Source of the DNA: JAKAXS01 sp965279065
GTDB lineage: Bacteria > Pseudomonadota > Alphaproteobacteria > Rhizobiales > Hyphomicrobiaceae
Assembly (NCBI GenBank): GCA_965279065.1
Contig: OZ257134.1
Location: forward strand, 3,968,001-4,032,000
Direction: 5' to 3'
DNA: 64,000 bases
The notes below the pieces were generated by a model. That model made no database searches. It saw only the letters and a list, made by a program, of their open reading frames with translations, and had not been told where the DNA came from. A program made the translations under genes and the position numbers. Below, piece by piece: positions 32,953 to 42,047 of the stretch. Within the stretch, counting starts at the first letter, position 1. Every line of letters starts with the position of its first letter.

Positions 32953-34968
32953 CTAAGCCGCCTGCGCCTCGTCGCGCACCAGGCGCACGATGTCGGCCAT
33001 GATGTCGTTCAGCTGGAAATCCTTCGGCGTGTAGACAGCGGCGACGCCGAAGCCTTTCAGCAGCTTGGCATCCTCGGGAGGAATGATGCCACCGACGATC
33101 AGCGGAATGTCCGACAGCCCTTCCTTGCGCATGCGTTCCACCACTTCCTGCACGAGCGGCACGTGGCTGCCCGAGAGGATCGACAGCCCGACGACGTGCA
33201 CGGACTCGTCGAGCGCGGCGCGCACGATCTGCGACGGCGTCAGCCGGATGCCCTCGTAGACCACCTCCATGCCGACGTCGCGGGCGCGCACGGCAATCTG
33301 CTCCGCGCCGTTCGAATGCCCGTCGAGGCCCGGCTTGCCGACCAGGAACTTCAGCCGCCGGCCGAGCTGTGCCGAAACCGCCTCGACAGACGCCCGCACT
33401 TCGTCCAGGCCCGCGCCATCGCGCACCACTCCGGAGGCCGCCACGCCTGTCGGCGCACGGTACTCGCCGAAGATCTTGCGCAACAGTCCGCCCCATTCGC
33501 CCGTGGTGACGCCGGCCTTGGCGCAGGCGATCGACGGCTCCATGACGTTGCGGCCTTCCTTCGTCGCGGCTTCCAGCTGTGCCAGCGCCGCCTTCACGGC
33601 CTTGTCGTCCCGCTGCTCGCGCCACGCCTTGAGTTTGCCGACCTGTTCCGCTTCCATCTTCGGGTCGACCACCATGATCGAGCCCTCGCCCGTCGTCAGC
33701 GGCGACGGTTCGGTCTCCGTCCACTTGTTGACGCCGACCACCACGAGATCGCCGGACTCGATGCCGCTCAGCCGCCCGGTGTTGCTCTCCACCAGCTTGC
33801 GCTTCATGTAGTCGATGGCCGCCACGGCTCCGCCCATGTCGCCGATCGTCTTCAGCTCCGCCTTGGCCTGCTCTTTCAGCTCGTCGACCTTCTTCTTCAT
33901 GACGACGGAGCCGTCGAAGATGTCGCCGTATTCCAGCAGGTCCGTTTCGTACGCCACGATCTGCTGCATGCGCAGCGACCACTGCTGGTCCCACGGCCGC
34001 GGCAGGCCGAGCGCCTCGTTCCACGCCGGCAGCTGTACGGCGCGCGCACGCGCATTTTTCGACAGCGTGACGGCCAGCATCTCGATCAGGATGCGGTAGA
34101 CGTTGTTCTCAGGCTGCGGCTCGGTCAGGCCCAGCGAATTCACCTGCACCCCGTAGCGGAACATGCGGTCTTTCGCGTTGGTCACGCCGTAGCGCTCGAC
34201 GGTGATCTCTTCCCACAGCTCGTTGAACGCCCGCATCTTGCAGATCTCGGTCACGAACCGCAGGCCGGCATTGACGAAGAACGATACGCGCCCGACGACG
34301 GTGCCGAAGTTCTCCGGCGGCACCTCGCCCGAGGCCTTCACGGTGTCGAGCACCGCGATCGCCGTCGCCAGCGCGAACGCCAGTTCCTGCACCGGCGTCG
34401 CCCCGGCTTCCTGCAGATGGTAGGAGCACACGTTCGTCGGGTTCCACTTGGGAACCTCCTTGTACGAGAATACGATCGTGTCCTTGATCAGCCGCAGCGA
34501 CGGCTCGGGCGGAAACACGTAGGTGCCGCGCGACAGGTACTCTTTGATGATGTCGTTCTGGATCGTGCCGGTCAGTTTGCCGCGCGACGCACCCTGCTCG
34601 TCCGCGAATGCCACGTAGAGCGACAGCAGCCAGGCGGCCGTCGCATTGATCGTCATCGACGTGTTCATCTGATCCAGCGGAATGCCGTCGAGCAGCGTCC
34701 GCATGTCGCCCAAGTGACACACTGGCACACCCACCTTGCCGACTTCGCCGCGCGCCAGCTCGTTGTCGCTGTCGTAGCCGGTCTGCGTCGGCAGATCGAA
34801 GGCGATCGACAGCCCGGTCTGCCCCTTCGACAGGTTTTTCTTGTACAACTCGTTGGACTTAGCGGCGGTGGAATGCCCGGCATAGGTGCGGAACAGCCAG
34901 GGCTTGTCGCGGGCTGGCGCACCGGTTCCCGCCGGGGCTGCCTTGCCTGTTTTGCTGGTGTCCGCCAT
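32953..34968 (-). CDS. ecm: Ethylmalonyl-CoA mutase
   Basis: Adenosylcobalamin enzyme that converts (2R)-ethylmalonyl-CoA to methylsuccinyl-CoA in the ethylmalonyl-CoA pathway. The 671-residue protein has the mutase TIM-barrel (R-T-Y-A-G-H-S-T-A then G-L-S-I-A-F-D-L-P-T-Q-T-G-Y-D-S-D) and the C-terminal B12 domain with D-G-H-S-N-G (the DxHxxG cobalt-ligating motif), S-I-L-S-G-S-H and V-G-G-I-I-P. Codons upstream of M-A-D-T-S are not family-like, so that ATG is chosen. Methylmalonyl-CoA mutase is a close relative; length and the divergent ccr favour Ecm. Confidence 0.92.
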   Translation of the reverse strand: MADTSKTGKAAPAGTGAPARDKPWLFRTYAGHSTAAKSNELYKKNLSKGQTGLSIAFDLPTQTGYDSDNELARGEVGKVGVPVCHLGDMRTLLDGIPLDQMNTSMTINATAAWLLSLYVAFADEQGASRGKLTGTIQNDIIKEYLSRGTYVFPPEPSLRLIKDTIVFSYKEVPKWNPTNVCSYHLQEAGATPVQELAFALATAIAVLDTVKASGEVPPENFGTVVGRVSFFVNAGLRFVTEICKMRAFNELWEEITVERYGVTNAKDRMFRYGVQVNSLGLTEPQPENNVYRILIEMLAVTLSKNARARAVQLPAWNEALGLPRPWDQQWSLRMQQIVAYETDLLEYGDIFDGSVVMKKKVDELKEQAKAELKTIGDMGGAVAAIDYMKRKLVESNTGRLSGIESGDLVVVGVNKWTETEPSPLTTGEGSIMVVDPKMEAEQVGKLKAWREQRDDKAVKAALAQLEAATKEGRNVMEPSIACAKAGVTTGEWGGLLRKIFGEYRAPTGVAASGVVRDGAGLDEVRASVEAVSAQLGRRLKFLVGKPGLDGHSNGAEQIAVRARDVGMEVVYEGIRLTPSQIVRAALDESVHVVGLSILSGSHVPLVQEVVERMRKEGLSDIPLIVGGIIPPEDAKLLKGFGVAAVYTPKDFQLNDIMADIVRLVRDEAQAA

Positions 34969-35227
34969 CGTTTTCGCCCTCGGCTCGAATGTCTTCCGCA
35001 CGAAATACTCTACTAGCAGGCAAGTGCAATGCAAAACGCGACATTCCGCTGCCGTTCCATTGGCCATAGCCGTGTTAACATTGCCCCGACTGCCGCTTAA
35101 TCACGATCTTTCACCCCCTTTATTGCGGCGCGGAAAAGTGCTTGATAGGCCGCAACTGTCACGGACCTGTTGTGTTGCACTGCGGGAACCGGGCTGGGGG
35201 AGCAAATACTCGTTAGGAGAGACGAGA

Positions 35228-36538
35228 ATGTCGAGCCAAAGCGCTGCCAAAAAAGACGACGTTGCAAAGCCAGCGATCGTCACGGCCACAAAGGACCTGT
35301 ACGAGCTGGGCGAAATTCCGCCCCTCGGCCACGTGCCGAAGAACATGTACGCCTGGGCCATTCGCAAGGAGCGTCAGGGCGAGCCCGATACGGCGATGCA
35401 GGTCGAGGTGGTCCCGACGTGGGAGCTCGACAGTCACGACGTGCTCGTTCTCGTGATGGCGGCCGGCGTGAACTACAATGGCGTCTGGGCGTCGCTCGGC
35501 GTGCCGATTTCGATGTTCGACGTCCACAAGAATCCTTTCCACGTTGCTGGGTCGGACGCGTCCGGCATCGTCTGGGCCGTTGGTTCCAAGGTGAAGCGCT
35601 GGAAAGTTGGCGACGAAGTCGTCATCCATTGCAACCAGGACGATGGCGACGACGAGGAGTGCAACGGCGGCGACCCGATGTTCTCCACCTCGCAGCGCAT
35701 CTGGGGCTACGAGACGCCGGACGGCTCGTTCGCTCAGTTCTGCCGCGTGCAGGACCGCCAGCTGCTGGAGCGTCCTAAGCACCTCACCTGGGAAGAAAGC
35801 GCCTGCTATACGCTGACGCTCGCCACCGCCTACCGCATGCTGTTCGGCCATCGCCCGCATGTGCTGCGTCCCGGCCACAACGTGCTCGTCTGGGGCGCCT
35901 CGGGCGGTCTCGGCTCGTTCGCCGTGCAGCTCTGCGCCACGTCCGGTGCCAACGCCATCGGCGTCGTTTCCGAAGACGACAAGCGCGACTTCGTCATGCA
36001 GCTGGGCGCCAAGGGCGTCATCAACCGCAAGAACTTCAACTGTTGGGGCCAGCTGCCGAAGGTCAATACGCCGGAGTACAACACCTGGCTGAAGGAGATG
36101 CGCGGTTTCGGCAAGGCGATCTGGGACATCACCGGCAAGGGCGTCAACGTCGACTGCGTCTTCGAACATCCCGGCGAGTCGACCATTCCGGTCTCCGTGC
36201 AGGTCGTGAAGCGTGGCGGCATGGTCGTCATTTGCGCCGGCACTACGGGCTATAACCTGACCATGGACGCCCGCTATCTCTGGATGCACCAGAAGCGCGT
36301 GCAGGGCTCGCACTTCGCCAACCTTGCCCAGGCCGCTCAGGCCAACAAGCTGGTGGTCGAGCGCCGCATCGACCCGTGCATGTCGGAAGTGTTCTCGTGG
36401 GCCCAGATCCCGAAGGCGCACATGCGCATGCTGCGCAACGAGCACAAGCCGGGCAACATGGCCGTTCTCGTGAACGCCCCGACGACCGGCCTGCGGACCT
36501 ACGAAGACGTGATCGAGGCCTGCCAGAGCAAGGCGTAA
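35228..36538 (+). CDS. ccr: Crotonyl-CoA carboxylase/reductase
   Basis: NADPH-dependent reductive carboxylase making ethylmalonyl-CoA from crotonyl-CoA and CO2, the defining enzyme of the ethylmalonyl-CoA pathway. The 436-residue MDR-fold protein shows V-N-Y-N-G-V-W near residue 80, the long acidic loop N-Q-D-D-G-D-D-E-E-C-N-G-G-D-P near residue 138, the nucleotide motif W-G-A-S-G-G-L-G-S-F near residue 222, and F-E-H-P-G near residue 313. Start is the ATG after taggagagacgag. It is divergent from ecm, with 259 bases between them. Confidence 0.96.
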   Translation: MSSQSAAKKDDVAKPAIVTATKDLYELGEIPPLGHVPKNMYAWAIRKERQGEPDTAMQVEVVPTWELDSHDVLVLVMAAGVNYNGVWASLGVPISMFDVHKNPFHVAGSDASGIVWAVGSKVKRWKVGDEVVIHCNQDDGDDEECNGGDPMFSTSQRIWGYETPDGSFAQFCRVQDRQLLERPKHLTWEESACYTLTLATAYRMLFGHRPHVLRPGHNVLVWGASGGLGSFAVQLCATSGANAIGVVSEDDKRDFVMQLGAKGVINRKNFNCWGQLPKVNTPEYNTWLKEMRGFGKAIWDITGKGVNVDCVFEHPGESTIPVSVQVVKRGGMVVICAGTTGYNLTMDARYLWMHQKRVQGSHFANLAQAAQANKLVVERRIDPCMSEVFSWAQIPKAHMRMLRNEHKPGNMAVLVNAPTTGLRTYEDVIEACQSKA

Positions 36539-36563
36539 GCCTCTCTTATCCCACAAACGAATG

Positions 36564-36589
36564 AAGGCCAGACCTTGCGGTCTGGCCTT
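36564..36589 (+). terminator. Rho-independent terminator of ccr
   Basis: Perfect 11-bp stem AAGGCCAGACC / GGTCTGGCCTT with loop TTGC, followed by TTGCATTTT. Confidence 0.92.
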
Positions 36590-36658
36590 TTGCATTTTAC
36601 CAGTATGCTCATAATATTGAGCTGAATTTCATATTGCCTTTACTCCCGATGGTGAACC

Positions 36659-37444
36659 ATGGCGCAATTGAACGGCGACGCAGTTAGCAAGCCGATTGAA
36701 CTCATTGCCAGCAGTGCAGAGCGGTTGTCGAAATCGGTTTTGGGGTCGTTAGCGCTTTTTCTCCTTCTGATTTACTTCATATCTGGCGTGACCCTGATCT
36801 TCTCGTCGCTCTCTGAGAGGAGTCAGACCATTCTCGTCCTGTTTGTGACGCTGTTCCCTCTCGTCATTCTGCTGGTGTTCTATCGTCTAGTTACCAAGCA
36901 CTTTGGGAAAGTGATCGACCCAGGCAGCATAGACAAGGAAACGTACAGCAAAATTGTCTTAGCCCTCATCAGCGCAGAAGCTGAGGTGAAGGGCCGGGGG
37001 GAGGAAGAAGGTTTCGAGGCTGTTCAGGCTCAGAAATCGGTGATCGTCGCGTCGGAAAGCGCCGTGGAGTTAAGTCACAAAAAAGAGATCGTCAAAATTC
37101 TGGACTGGTACTCTCCGGATTGGCGCCAAAAGCGGTACCTCTTTCGGCGCGCATCCGAGAATTTTCGCGAGCAGCCCGAAATCGTGTTCTCTGACGCAAA
37201 GATCGCAAAAGATGTCACGAGCGTATTCGGGTTCATCGACAACATAGGGGCTTCCATTGCGGAAGGCGAACTAAAGGACGCTGACGTCCCGATTGACTTC
37301 AAGAGGTCAGCATCTCGTTACGGTCGCCGCGGCGCAACTTGGCTTGCTTGGTTGAGAGAGAAGGGGGGCAATGCCCACCTGTTCGAGAATTTTGAAGCCA
37401 TTACCTCGCGTTGGGCCATACAATTGCGCGACGGGTCGGACTGA
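36659..37444 (+). CDS. Unrecognised two-helix membrane protein of lower GC
   Basis: A 261-residue protein with two adjacent hydrophobic helices (about 28-50 and 56-76) and a soluble C-terminal domain of about 180 residues rich in charged residues. I recognise no family. Codon use is visibly AT-richer than the flanking genes (many aaa, ttt, att codons), which hints at acquisition. It stands alone between the ccr terminator and the transglutaminase cluster. Confidence 0.7.
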   Translation: MAQLNGDAVSKPIELIASSAERLSKSVLGSLALFLLLIYFISGVTLIFSSLSERSQTILVLFVTLFPLVILLVFYRLVTKHFGKVIDPGSIDKETYSKIVLALISAEAEVKGRGEEEGFEAVQAQKSVIVASESAVELSHKKEIVKILDWYSPDWRQKRYLFRRASENFREQPEIVFSDAKIAKDVTSVFGFIDNIGASIAEGELKDADVPIDFKRSASRYGRRGATWLAWLREKGGNAHLFENFEAITSRWAIQLRDGSD

Positions 37445-37456
37445 CTGAGGCTGCCG

Positions 37457-38323
37457 TTAGGCCGCAGCGCTCATCTGCTTGCGCGAGACGGCCTCATCGG
37501 CCACCTCCGGAATCTCCAGCGCCGTCACCTCGAACTTGTCGAGCGTATGCGGGCCGAACGTCGTCATCATCGGCACGTCCGCGGCATCGCGCCCGCGCGC
37601 TAGAACGATGCGGCCGATGCGCGGCTCGTTGTGGCGCGCGTCGAATGTGTACCAGCGGCCGTTGATGTAGACCTCGCACCACGCGCAGAAATCCATCGGG
37701 TTGGGATCGACCGGCACGCCGATGTCGGCGAGGTAGCCGTTGCAGTACCGCGCGGGAATGTTGAGCGCTCGGCACAGGGCAATGGTGAGATGCGTGAAGT
37801 CCCGGCAGACCGCGTGGCCCTCTTCGAGGGCCTCCCATGCGGTCCGCGTCGCGCGCGCTTTCAGATAGTCGAACTTGAGATTCCGGTGCACGAAATCGGC
37901 AACGGCCTGTACACGTCGGCCACCGGCCGGCACCGTGCCGAACTTGTTCCACGCGAATTGACTGAGCTTGTCTGTCTCGCAATAGCGGCTGCCGGTGAGG
38001 TACGGCAGGCATTCCAGCGGCAGTTCATGTACCGGTGTCTCCGGTGCATCACCCGGCGTGTCTTCATGCAGACCGCTGTCGAACACTTCCGCGGTATAGC
38101 TCAGCTGCACGGGACCGACCGGGACGAACATACGCCGGCATGTATTTCCGAAAACGTCGGTGAAGACTTCGACGGGAAGATGCGGAGTAACGGCAAGGGG
38201 TATTTCCGTCAGAACGTCTTTGCGGCGGGCAGCCTCAAGGTCCATCAAGGTGTGAAGGGCGGCAGCCTGCCCGATATTGAGGCAGATATTGTAGCCGACG
38301 CGAATGCGCATTTTCGTCTCCAA
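37457..38323 (-). CDS. Transglutaminase-like protein lacking the catalytic His
   Basis: A 288-residue protein of the bacterial transglutaminase-like superfamily, with an N-terminal beta domain and a C-terminal papain-like core. Cys173 (G-H-A-V-C-R-D-F-T-H) and Asp228 (W-Y-T-F-D-A-R) of the Cys-His-Asp triad are present, but the His position is Cys213 (M-D-F-C-A-W-C-E-V). Relatives I recall also lack His here, so the group may use another residue or be non-catalytic. It starts the four-gene minus-strand cluster's downstream end, 114 bases after the second transglutaminase. Start could also be M5. Confidence 0.85.
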   Translation of the reverse strand: METKMRIRVGYNICLNIGQAAALHTLMDLEAARRKDVLTEIPLAVTPHLPVEVFTDVFGNTCRRMFVPVGPVQLSYTAEVFDSGLHEDTPGDAPETPVHELPLECLPYLTGSRYCETDKLSQFAWNKFGTVPAGGRRVQAVADFVHRNLKFDYLKARATRTAWEALEEGHAVCRDFTHLTIALCRALNIPARYCNGYLADIGVPVDPNPMDFCAWCEVYINGRWYTFDARHNEPRIGRIVLARGRDAADVPMMTTFGPHTLDKFEVTALEIPEVADEAVSRKQMSAAA

Positions 38324-38437
38324 GCAATGCTCTACTTACGAAAACTTGTGAGAGCTTAGCCGGTTCCGTCGTCTGAGCGCTATTCACGTTTTTTCGAGCC
38401 GGCACGCCCGCACACCGAAGTGCGAGCGATGCAAGAC

Positions 38438-39310
38438 TTAGACCGGCACCACGTCGACGCCGACGTCGACCGCATGATCGCCGCCACCGAGCAACAGTCC
38501 GCTGATCGGGCTGACGTCATCGTAATCGCGCCCGCACGCCACCATCACGTGTTCGTCGCTGACGGCAATGCCGTTCGTCGGATCGAGGTCGATCCACTCC
38601 GTCTGCGGCGACCACACGGAAATCCACGCATGCGAGGCATCCGCCCCCTGCAGCCGCGGCTGGCCCGGCGGCGGCCGCGTCAGGATGTAGCCGCTGACGT
38701 AGCGCGCCGGCACGCGCATCGCGCGGCAGCAGGCTAGCGCGAAGTGGGCAAAATCCTGGCACACGCCACGACGATGCCGGAACACCTCATGGATCGGCGT
38801 CGAAACGTCGGTGGCGGTGGAATCGAATGTGAACTCGTCGTAGATGCGCAGCGTCAGATCCATGGCGCCCTGCAGCAGAGGCCGCCCCGGCGTGAACGAC
38901 TGCGCTGCGTAGTCCGCAATGCCCAGCGACGGTGTCGTCAGCCGCGAGACGCAGCGGTACTGCACCACGTCGAGCGGAATGGTCTTGCTCTTCGGCGCCA
39001 GCGCTCCGTCCAGTTTGTCCCACGGCGTCGTCTTGGCGAAGTCGAAGGCGGGCGGCGCAATCGTCTCCACGCTCGTGCGGGCGTGCAGCACGAATTCCTT
39101 GTGCGGCATCTCGATATCGAGGATCGCCATGTGATTGCCGAACGCGTCGACGCCGTCGAACCGCGTCGCCGGTGCCGGCTCGATGATCAGGCTGTGGTGG
39201 CGGATCGCTTGGCGTTCCGTCGAACGCGGCGTCAGGTGAATGAGGTGCTGCGACTGCACCACGGGCGCGCTGTACTGATAGTACGTGCGGTGGCTGACAT
39301 CGAGCTTCAT
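38438..39310 (-). CDS. Transglutaminase-like protein with intact triad
   Basis: A 290-residue protein of the same superfamily as its downstream neighbour. The triad is complete: Cys184 (R-R-G-V-C-Q-D-F-A-H), His227 (A-S-H-A-W-I-S-V-W) and Asp243 (I-D-L-D-P-T-N-G). It would hydrolyse or transfer peptide/amide bonds in a peptide substrate. The ATG overlaps the stop of the ATP-grasp/alpha-E gene (ATGA), so the two are translationally coupled. The frame is open far upstream, but those codons lie inside the neighbour and are not family-like. Confidence 0.92.
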   Translation of the reverse strand: MKLDVSHRTYYQYSAPVVQSQHLIHLTPRSTERQAIRHHSLIIEPAPATRFDGVDAFGNHMAILDIEMPHKEFVLHARTSVETIAPPAFDFAKTTPWDKLDGALAPKSKTIPLDVVQYRCVSRLTTPSLGIADYAAQSFTPGRPLLQGAMDLTLRIYDEFTFDSTATDVSTPIHEVFRHRRGVCQDFAHFALACCRAMRVPARYVSGYILTRPPPGQPRLQGADASHAWISVWSPQTEWIDLDPTNGIAVSDEHVMVACGRDYDDVSPISGLLLGGGDHAVDVGVDVVPV

Positions 39311-41871
39311 GAGGCGTTGTCGCTGCGCTGGTGCGCGCGATGCAGCGCGTCGTCGGTCAGGTTGAAGTAGTGTCGTGCGACGGCGTCCGACAGCTCGGGC
39401 AACAGCTGCAGCTGCTCCATCAGAACTTTCTGCAGCGTCGCACGGCTCCCCTCGTTGGCCATGCGTTCCACGTCGGCCAGCCGGATCGACGTCAGCAGCG
39501 CCAGGATGACACGCCGGTCTTCCGTCAGGCTCACACCTTGTTTGCCTTCCGGCAACGTCTCCAGTTGCCGCGAGAAGGCCGCCAGCTGATAGCAGAGGCT
39601 GCGCGGGTTCGTCTCGTCCAGCAGCAGCAGGTCGAGCACCAGCGGCAGCATCGGATCCAGCCGGTAGCGCGAGCGGTAGGTGATGAAGCTGTCCGCCAGT
39701 TCCAGCAGCAGCATCAGGCTGTTCTGCTCGTCTTCGGCGTCCGGCGCGGGAATGAACAGCACCATCATCGCTTCGCTGAGATTGTAGGCCCGCTCCAGCC
39801 GCCGGCCCATGTCGAGAATCGACCAGCCGAAATTGCGCGTCATGTTCTCGTGCATCAGGCCGTTGAACGCCGAGATCGACGCCAGACCCTCGTCCAGCAG
39901 GTCCAGTACCCCACCGGGCTTTGCTGATGCCAGCGACGTGGCCCAAGGATCACCGGGCCGGAACCGGCTCAGCGTCTGGAACGCTTCCAGCGACAGGCGG
40001 TCGCGTGCCAGGTGCGCGACCTTGTACAGCCGCTGCATCGTCCGCTGCAGCGTCCGCGATGCGCCGCTGCCGCGAATGAGCTGTGCACACAGTCCATCGT
40101 AGTCGACGCCGGCGATGCGCTTCTTGTCCACGGGAGTGGAATCTTCGTCGGTCAGCAGCACTTCCAGGCACTTGCGTGCCGCCGATGTTCCGGCATCTGG
40201 CCCGCTGTCCTCGGCAACGCGCCGCAATGCGCTGCGCAGCACGCGCATCGTCCAGTCGGACCGTTCCGCATAGCGGCCGAGCCAGAATAGATCGTCGGCC
40301 ACGCGGCTCTGGATCACGCGTTGCGACCGCTGCACGCGTGCCGTCTCTAGCGCCGGCCGCCACAGGCTCACGTGATGCGCCTGTTCGGCGTCTGACAGCA
40401 CCCATACGTCGCGCGTGTGCCCATCCGGCGCCGACAGCGCCACGGCGCGATCGGGGTCGATGGTCATAGCCAACCCACCCGGCATGGCGACGTAGCCTGC
40501 CTGCGTCCGCGTTACGAACAGCCGTACGGCGAAAGGTTGCGGCGTCAGGTTGCCGTGGGCATAGACCGGCGCCTTGCTGAAGCCGATCTTCTCCTCCGCC
40601 ACCAGGCGCGCCCCGTGCAGCGCGATCTCGCGCTTCAGCAGTTCCCGCTCCGTCTCCGACATCGATCGCGTGTCTTGTCCCAACGCCGCCTGGCCCGGAC
40701 GTCCCGTTCCCTCCTGCGCCTTGCGAATGACCAACTGGTCGAAGCGCTCGGCCACGTGCTGGCGCGACTTTTCACAACCCAGCCACCAGCGTGGCGCATC
40801 GTGCAGGTGCAGGTCCTCGCCCAGCAGATGCTTGGCGAGTTTCGGCAGATACGGTCCAAGCGCGCGGTTCTGCACCAGCGCCGAGCCGATGGCATTGACG
40901 ACGAGACCCGGCGAGCGGCGGGTCGTACGCACCAGCCCCGACGGCCCGTCATAACCCGATGGGTCGAGTTCCAGGGGATCGCTGGCACGCCCGTCGACAC
41001 AGCGCACGATGAGATCGATCTCTTTGAGGCCCTCAAGCGTCTTGAGGAACACCTGCCCTCCACGCGTCCGCAGATCTGCACCCTCGACCAGCAGGTAGCC
41101 GAGGTAGCGGGCGATGTAGGCGTGCGAGAAATAGTCTTCGTGGTGCGCGCCCGGCGTCAGCAGCGCGATGCGTGCGTTGTCGCGTCCACTGTGCTGCGTC
41201 AGTGCGGCCTGCACGCTCTGGAAATAAGAGGCCAGCCGCACCGCGTTGCTGGCGTTGAACAGGTCGCCGGCCACATGCGTGTGCACCATGCGGTTCGCCA
41301 GCGCGAAGCCGGCGCCTGCCAGCGTCTCGGCATGGTTGTCGATGATGCGCCACTGTCCGTCCGCCCCGCGGGCAAGGTCGGCCGCGTAGAAGCGCAAGCC
41401 CCCCGAGTGCGGCAGCACGCCCTGGCAGGCACGTAGATACGCGCTGTCGGAAAACACGAGTTCGGGCGGCAGATGTCCGTCGCGCAACAGATGCTGGTCG
41501 CCGTAGAGGTCGTTGAGGACCGCGTCGAACAGCTCCGCCCGCTGGATCAGCGCCGCCTCCAGCCAGTGCCATTCCGCCGACGAGAAGACGATAGGCACGA
41601 GGTCCAGCTGCCACTGCTGGGACCCTAGCGTCGGATCGGCGAAAATGTCGTAGGCAATGCCGGTTTCGCGCACACGCCGGTCGAGGCGCACGGCACGGGT
41701 CGCACGATCGCTTTCCGAAAGGGCAGTCAGCTCTTTGAGAAACGGCAGCCAGTGGCGGCGCGGCGCGCCGTCTCGGTCCAGCAGTTCGTCGTAGCCGCCG
41801 GTCTGCGACAGGCGATAAGCGTTGAGCAGATCGGGTCCAGAAATCTTGCTGGACATCGCAGCAGTGGTCAT
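39307..41871 (-). CDS. Circularly permuted ATP-grasp protein fused to an alpha-E domain
   Basis: An 854-residue fusion. The first 500 residues match the circularly permuted ATP-grasp family (DUF404/DUF407): F-S-S-A-E-W-H-W-L-E, R-F-Y-A-A-D-L-A-R, I-I-D-N-H-A-E-T-L-A-G, and L-L-T-P-G-A-H-H-E-D-Y-F-S-H. Such proteins are predicted peptide/amide ligases. From about residue 540 an alpha-E domain (DUF403) follows: R-V-A-D-D-L-F-W-L-G-R-Y-A-E-R, then R-L-E-R-A-Y-N-L. In many genomes these are two adjacent genes. The gene is coupled to the downstream transglutaminase. Confidence 0.92.
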   Translation of the reverse strand: MTTAAMSSKISGPDLLNAYRLSQTGGYDELLDRDGAPRRHWLPFLKELTALSESDRATRAVRLDRRVRETGIAYDIFADPTLGSQQWQLDLVPIVFSSAEWHWLEAALIQRAELFDAVLNDLYGDQHLLRDGHLPPELVFSDSAYLRACQGVLPHSGGLRFYAADLARGADGQWRIIDNHAETLAGAGFALANRMVHTHVAGDLFNASNAVRLASYFQSVQAALTQHSGRDNARIALLTPGAHHEDYFSHAYIARYLGYLLVEGADLRTRGGQVFLKTLEGLKEIDLIVRCVDGRASDPLELDPSGYDGPSGLVRTTRRSPGLVVNAIGSALVQNRALGPYLPKLAKHLLGEDLHLHDAPRWWLGCEKSRQHVAERFDQLVIRKAQEGTGRPGQAALGQDTRSMSETERELLKREIALHGARLVAEEKIGFSKAPVYAHGNLTPQPFAVRLFVTRTQAGYVAMPGGLAMTIDPDRAVALSAPDGHTRDVWVLSDAEQAHHVSLWRPALETARVQRSQRVIQSRVADDLFWLGRYAERSDWTMRVLRSALRRVAEDSGPDAGTSAARKCLEVLLTDEDSTPVDKKRIAGVDYDGLCAQLIRGSGASRTLQRTMQRLYKVAHLARDRLSLEAFQTLSRFRPGDPWATSLASAKPGGVLDLLDEGLASISAFNGLMHENMTRNFGWSILDMGRRLERAYNLSEAMMVLFIPAPDAEDEQNSLMLLLELADSFITYRSRYRLDPMLPLVLDLLLLDETNPRSLCYQLAAFSRQLETLPEGKQGVSLTEDRRVILALLTSIRLADVERMANEGSRATLQKVLMEQLQLLPELSDAVARHYFNLTDDALHRAHQRSDNAS

Positions 41872-42047
41872 TCCGCCGGCTTTCGCCCCCGAGTTCCCGA
41901 CTTTACGCCAGCGCCCGCCCCAAGCCCTGGTTTCGTCACGCGAATCGCCCGTGACGGTGTCAAGCCACTATCGCGTCGCTGCAGGTCGTCGGCAAGCGTC
42001 TAATCCGCCACCGCTACCTGGCGATCGCACGCCAGCGCGTCAATTAA

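Noticed and set aside
33163..35016. 617-residue open frame antisense to ecm
   Set aside because: Arg/His/Leu-rich shadow of the mutase gene with no domain.
36659..37444. Two-helix membrane proteins here and at 61624 as anti-phage effectors
   Set aside because: No cyclase, sensor or toxin partner next to either gene, and no recognised effector domain.
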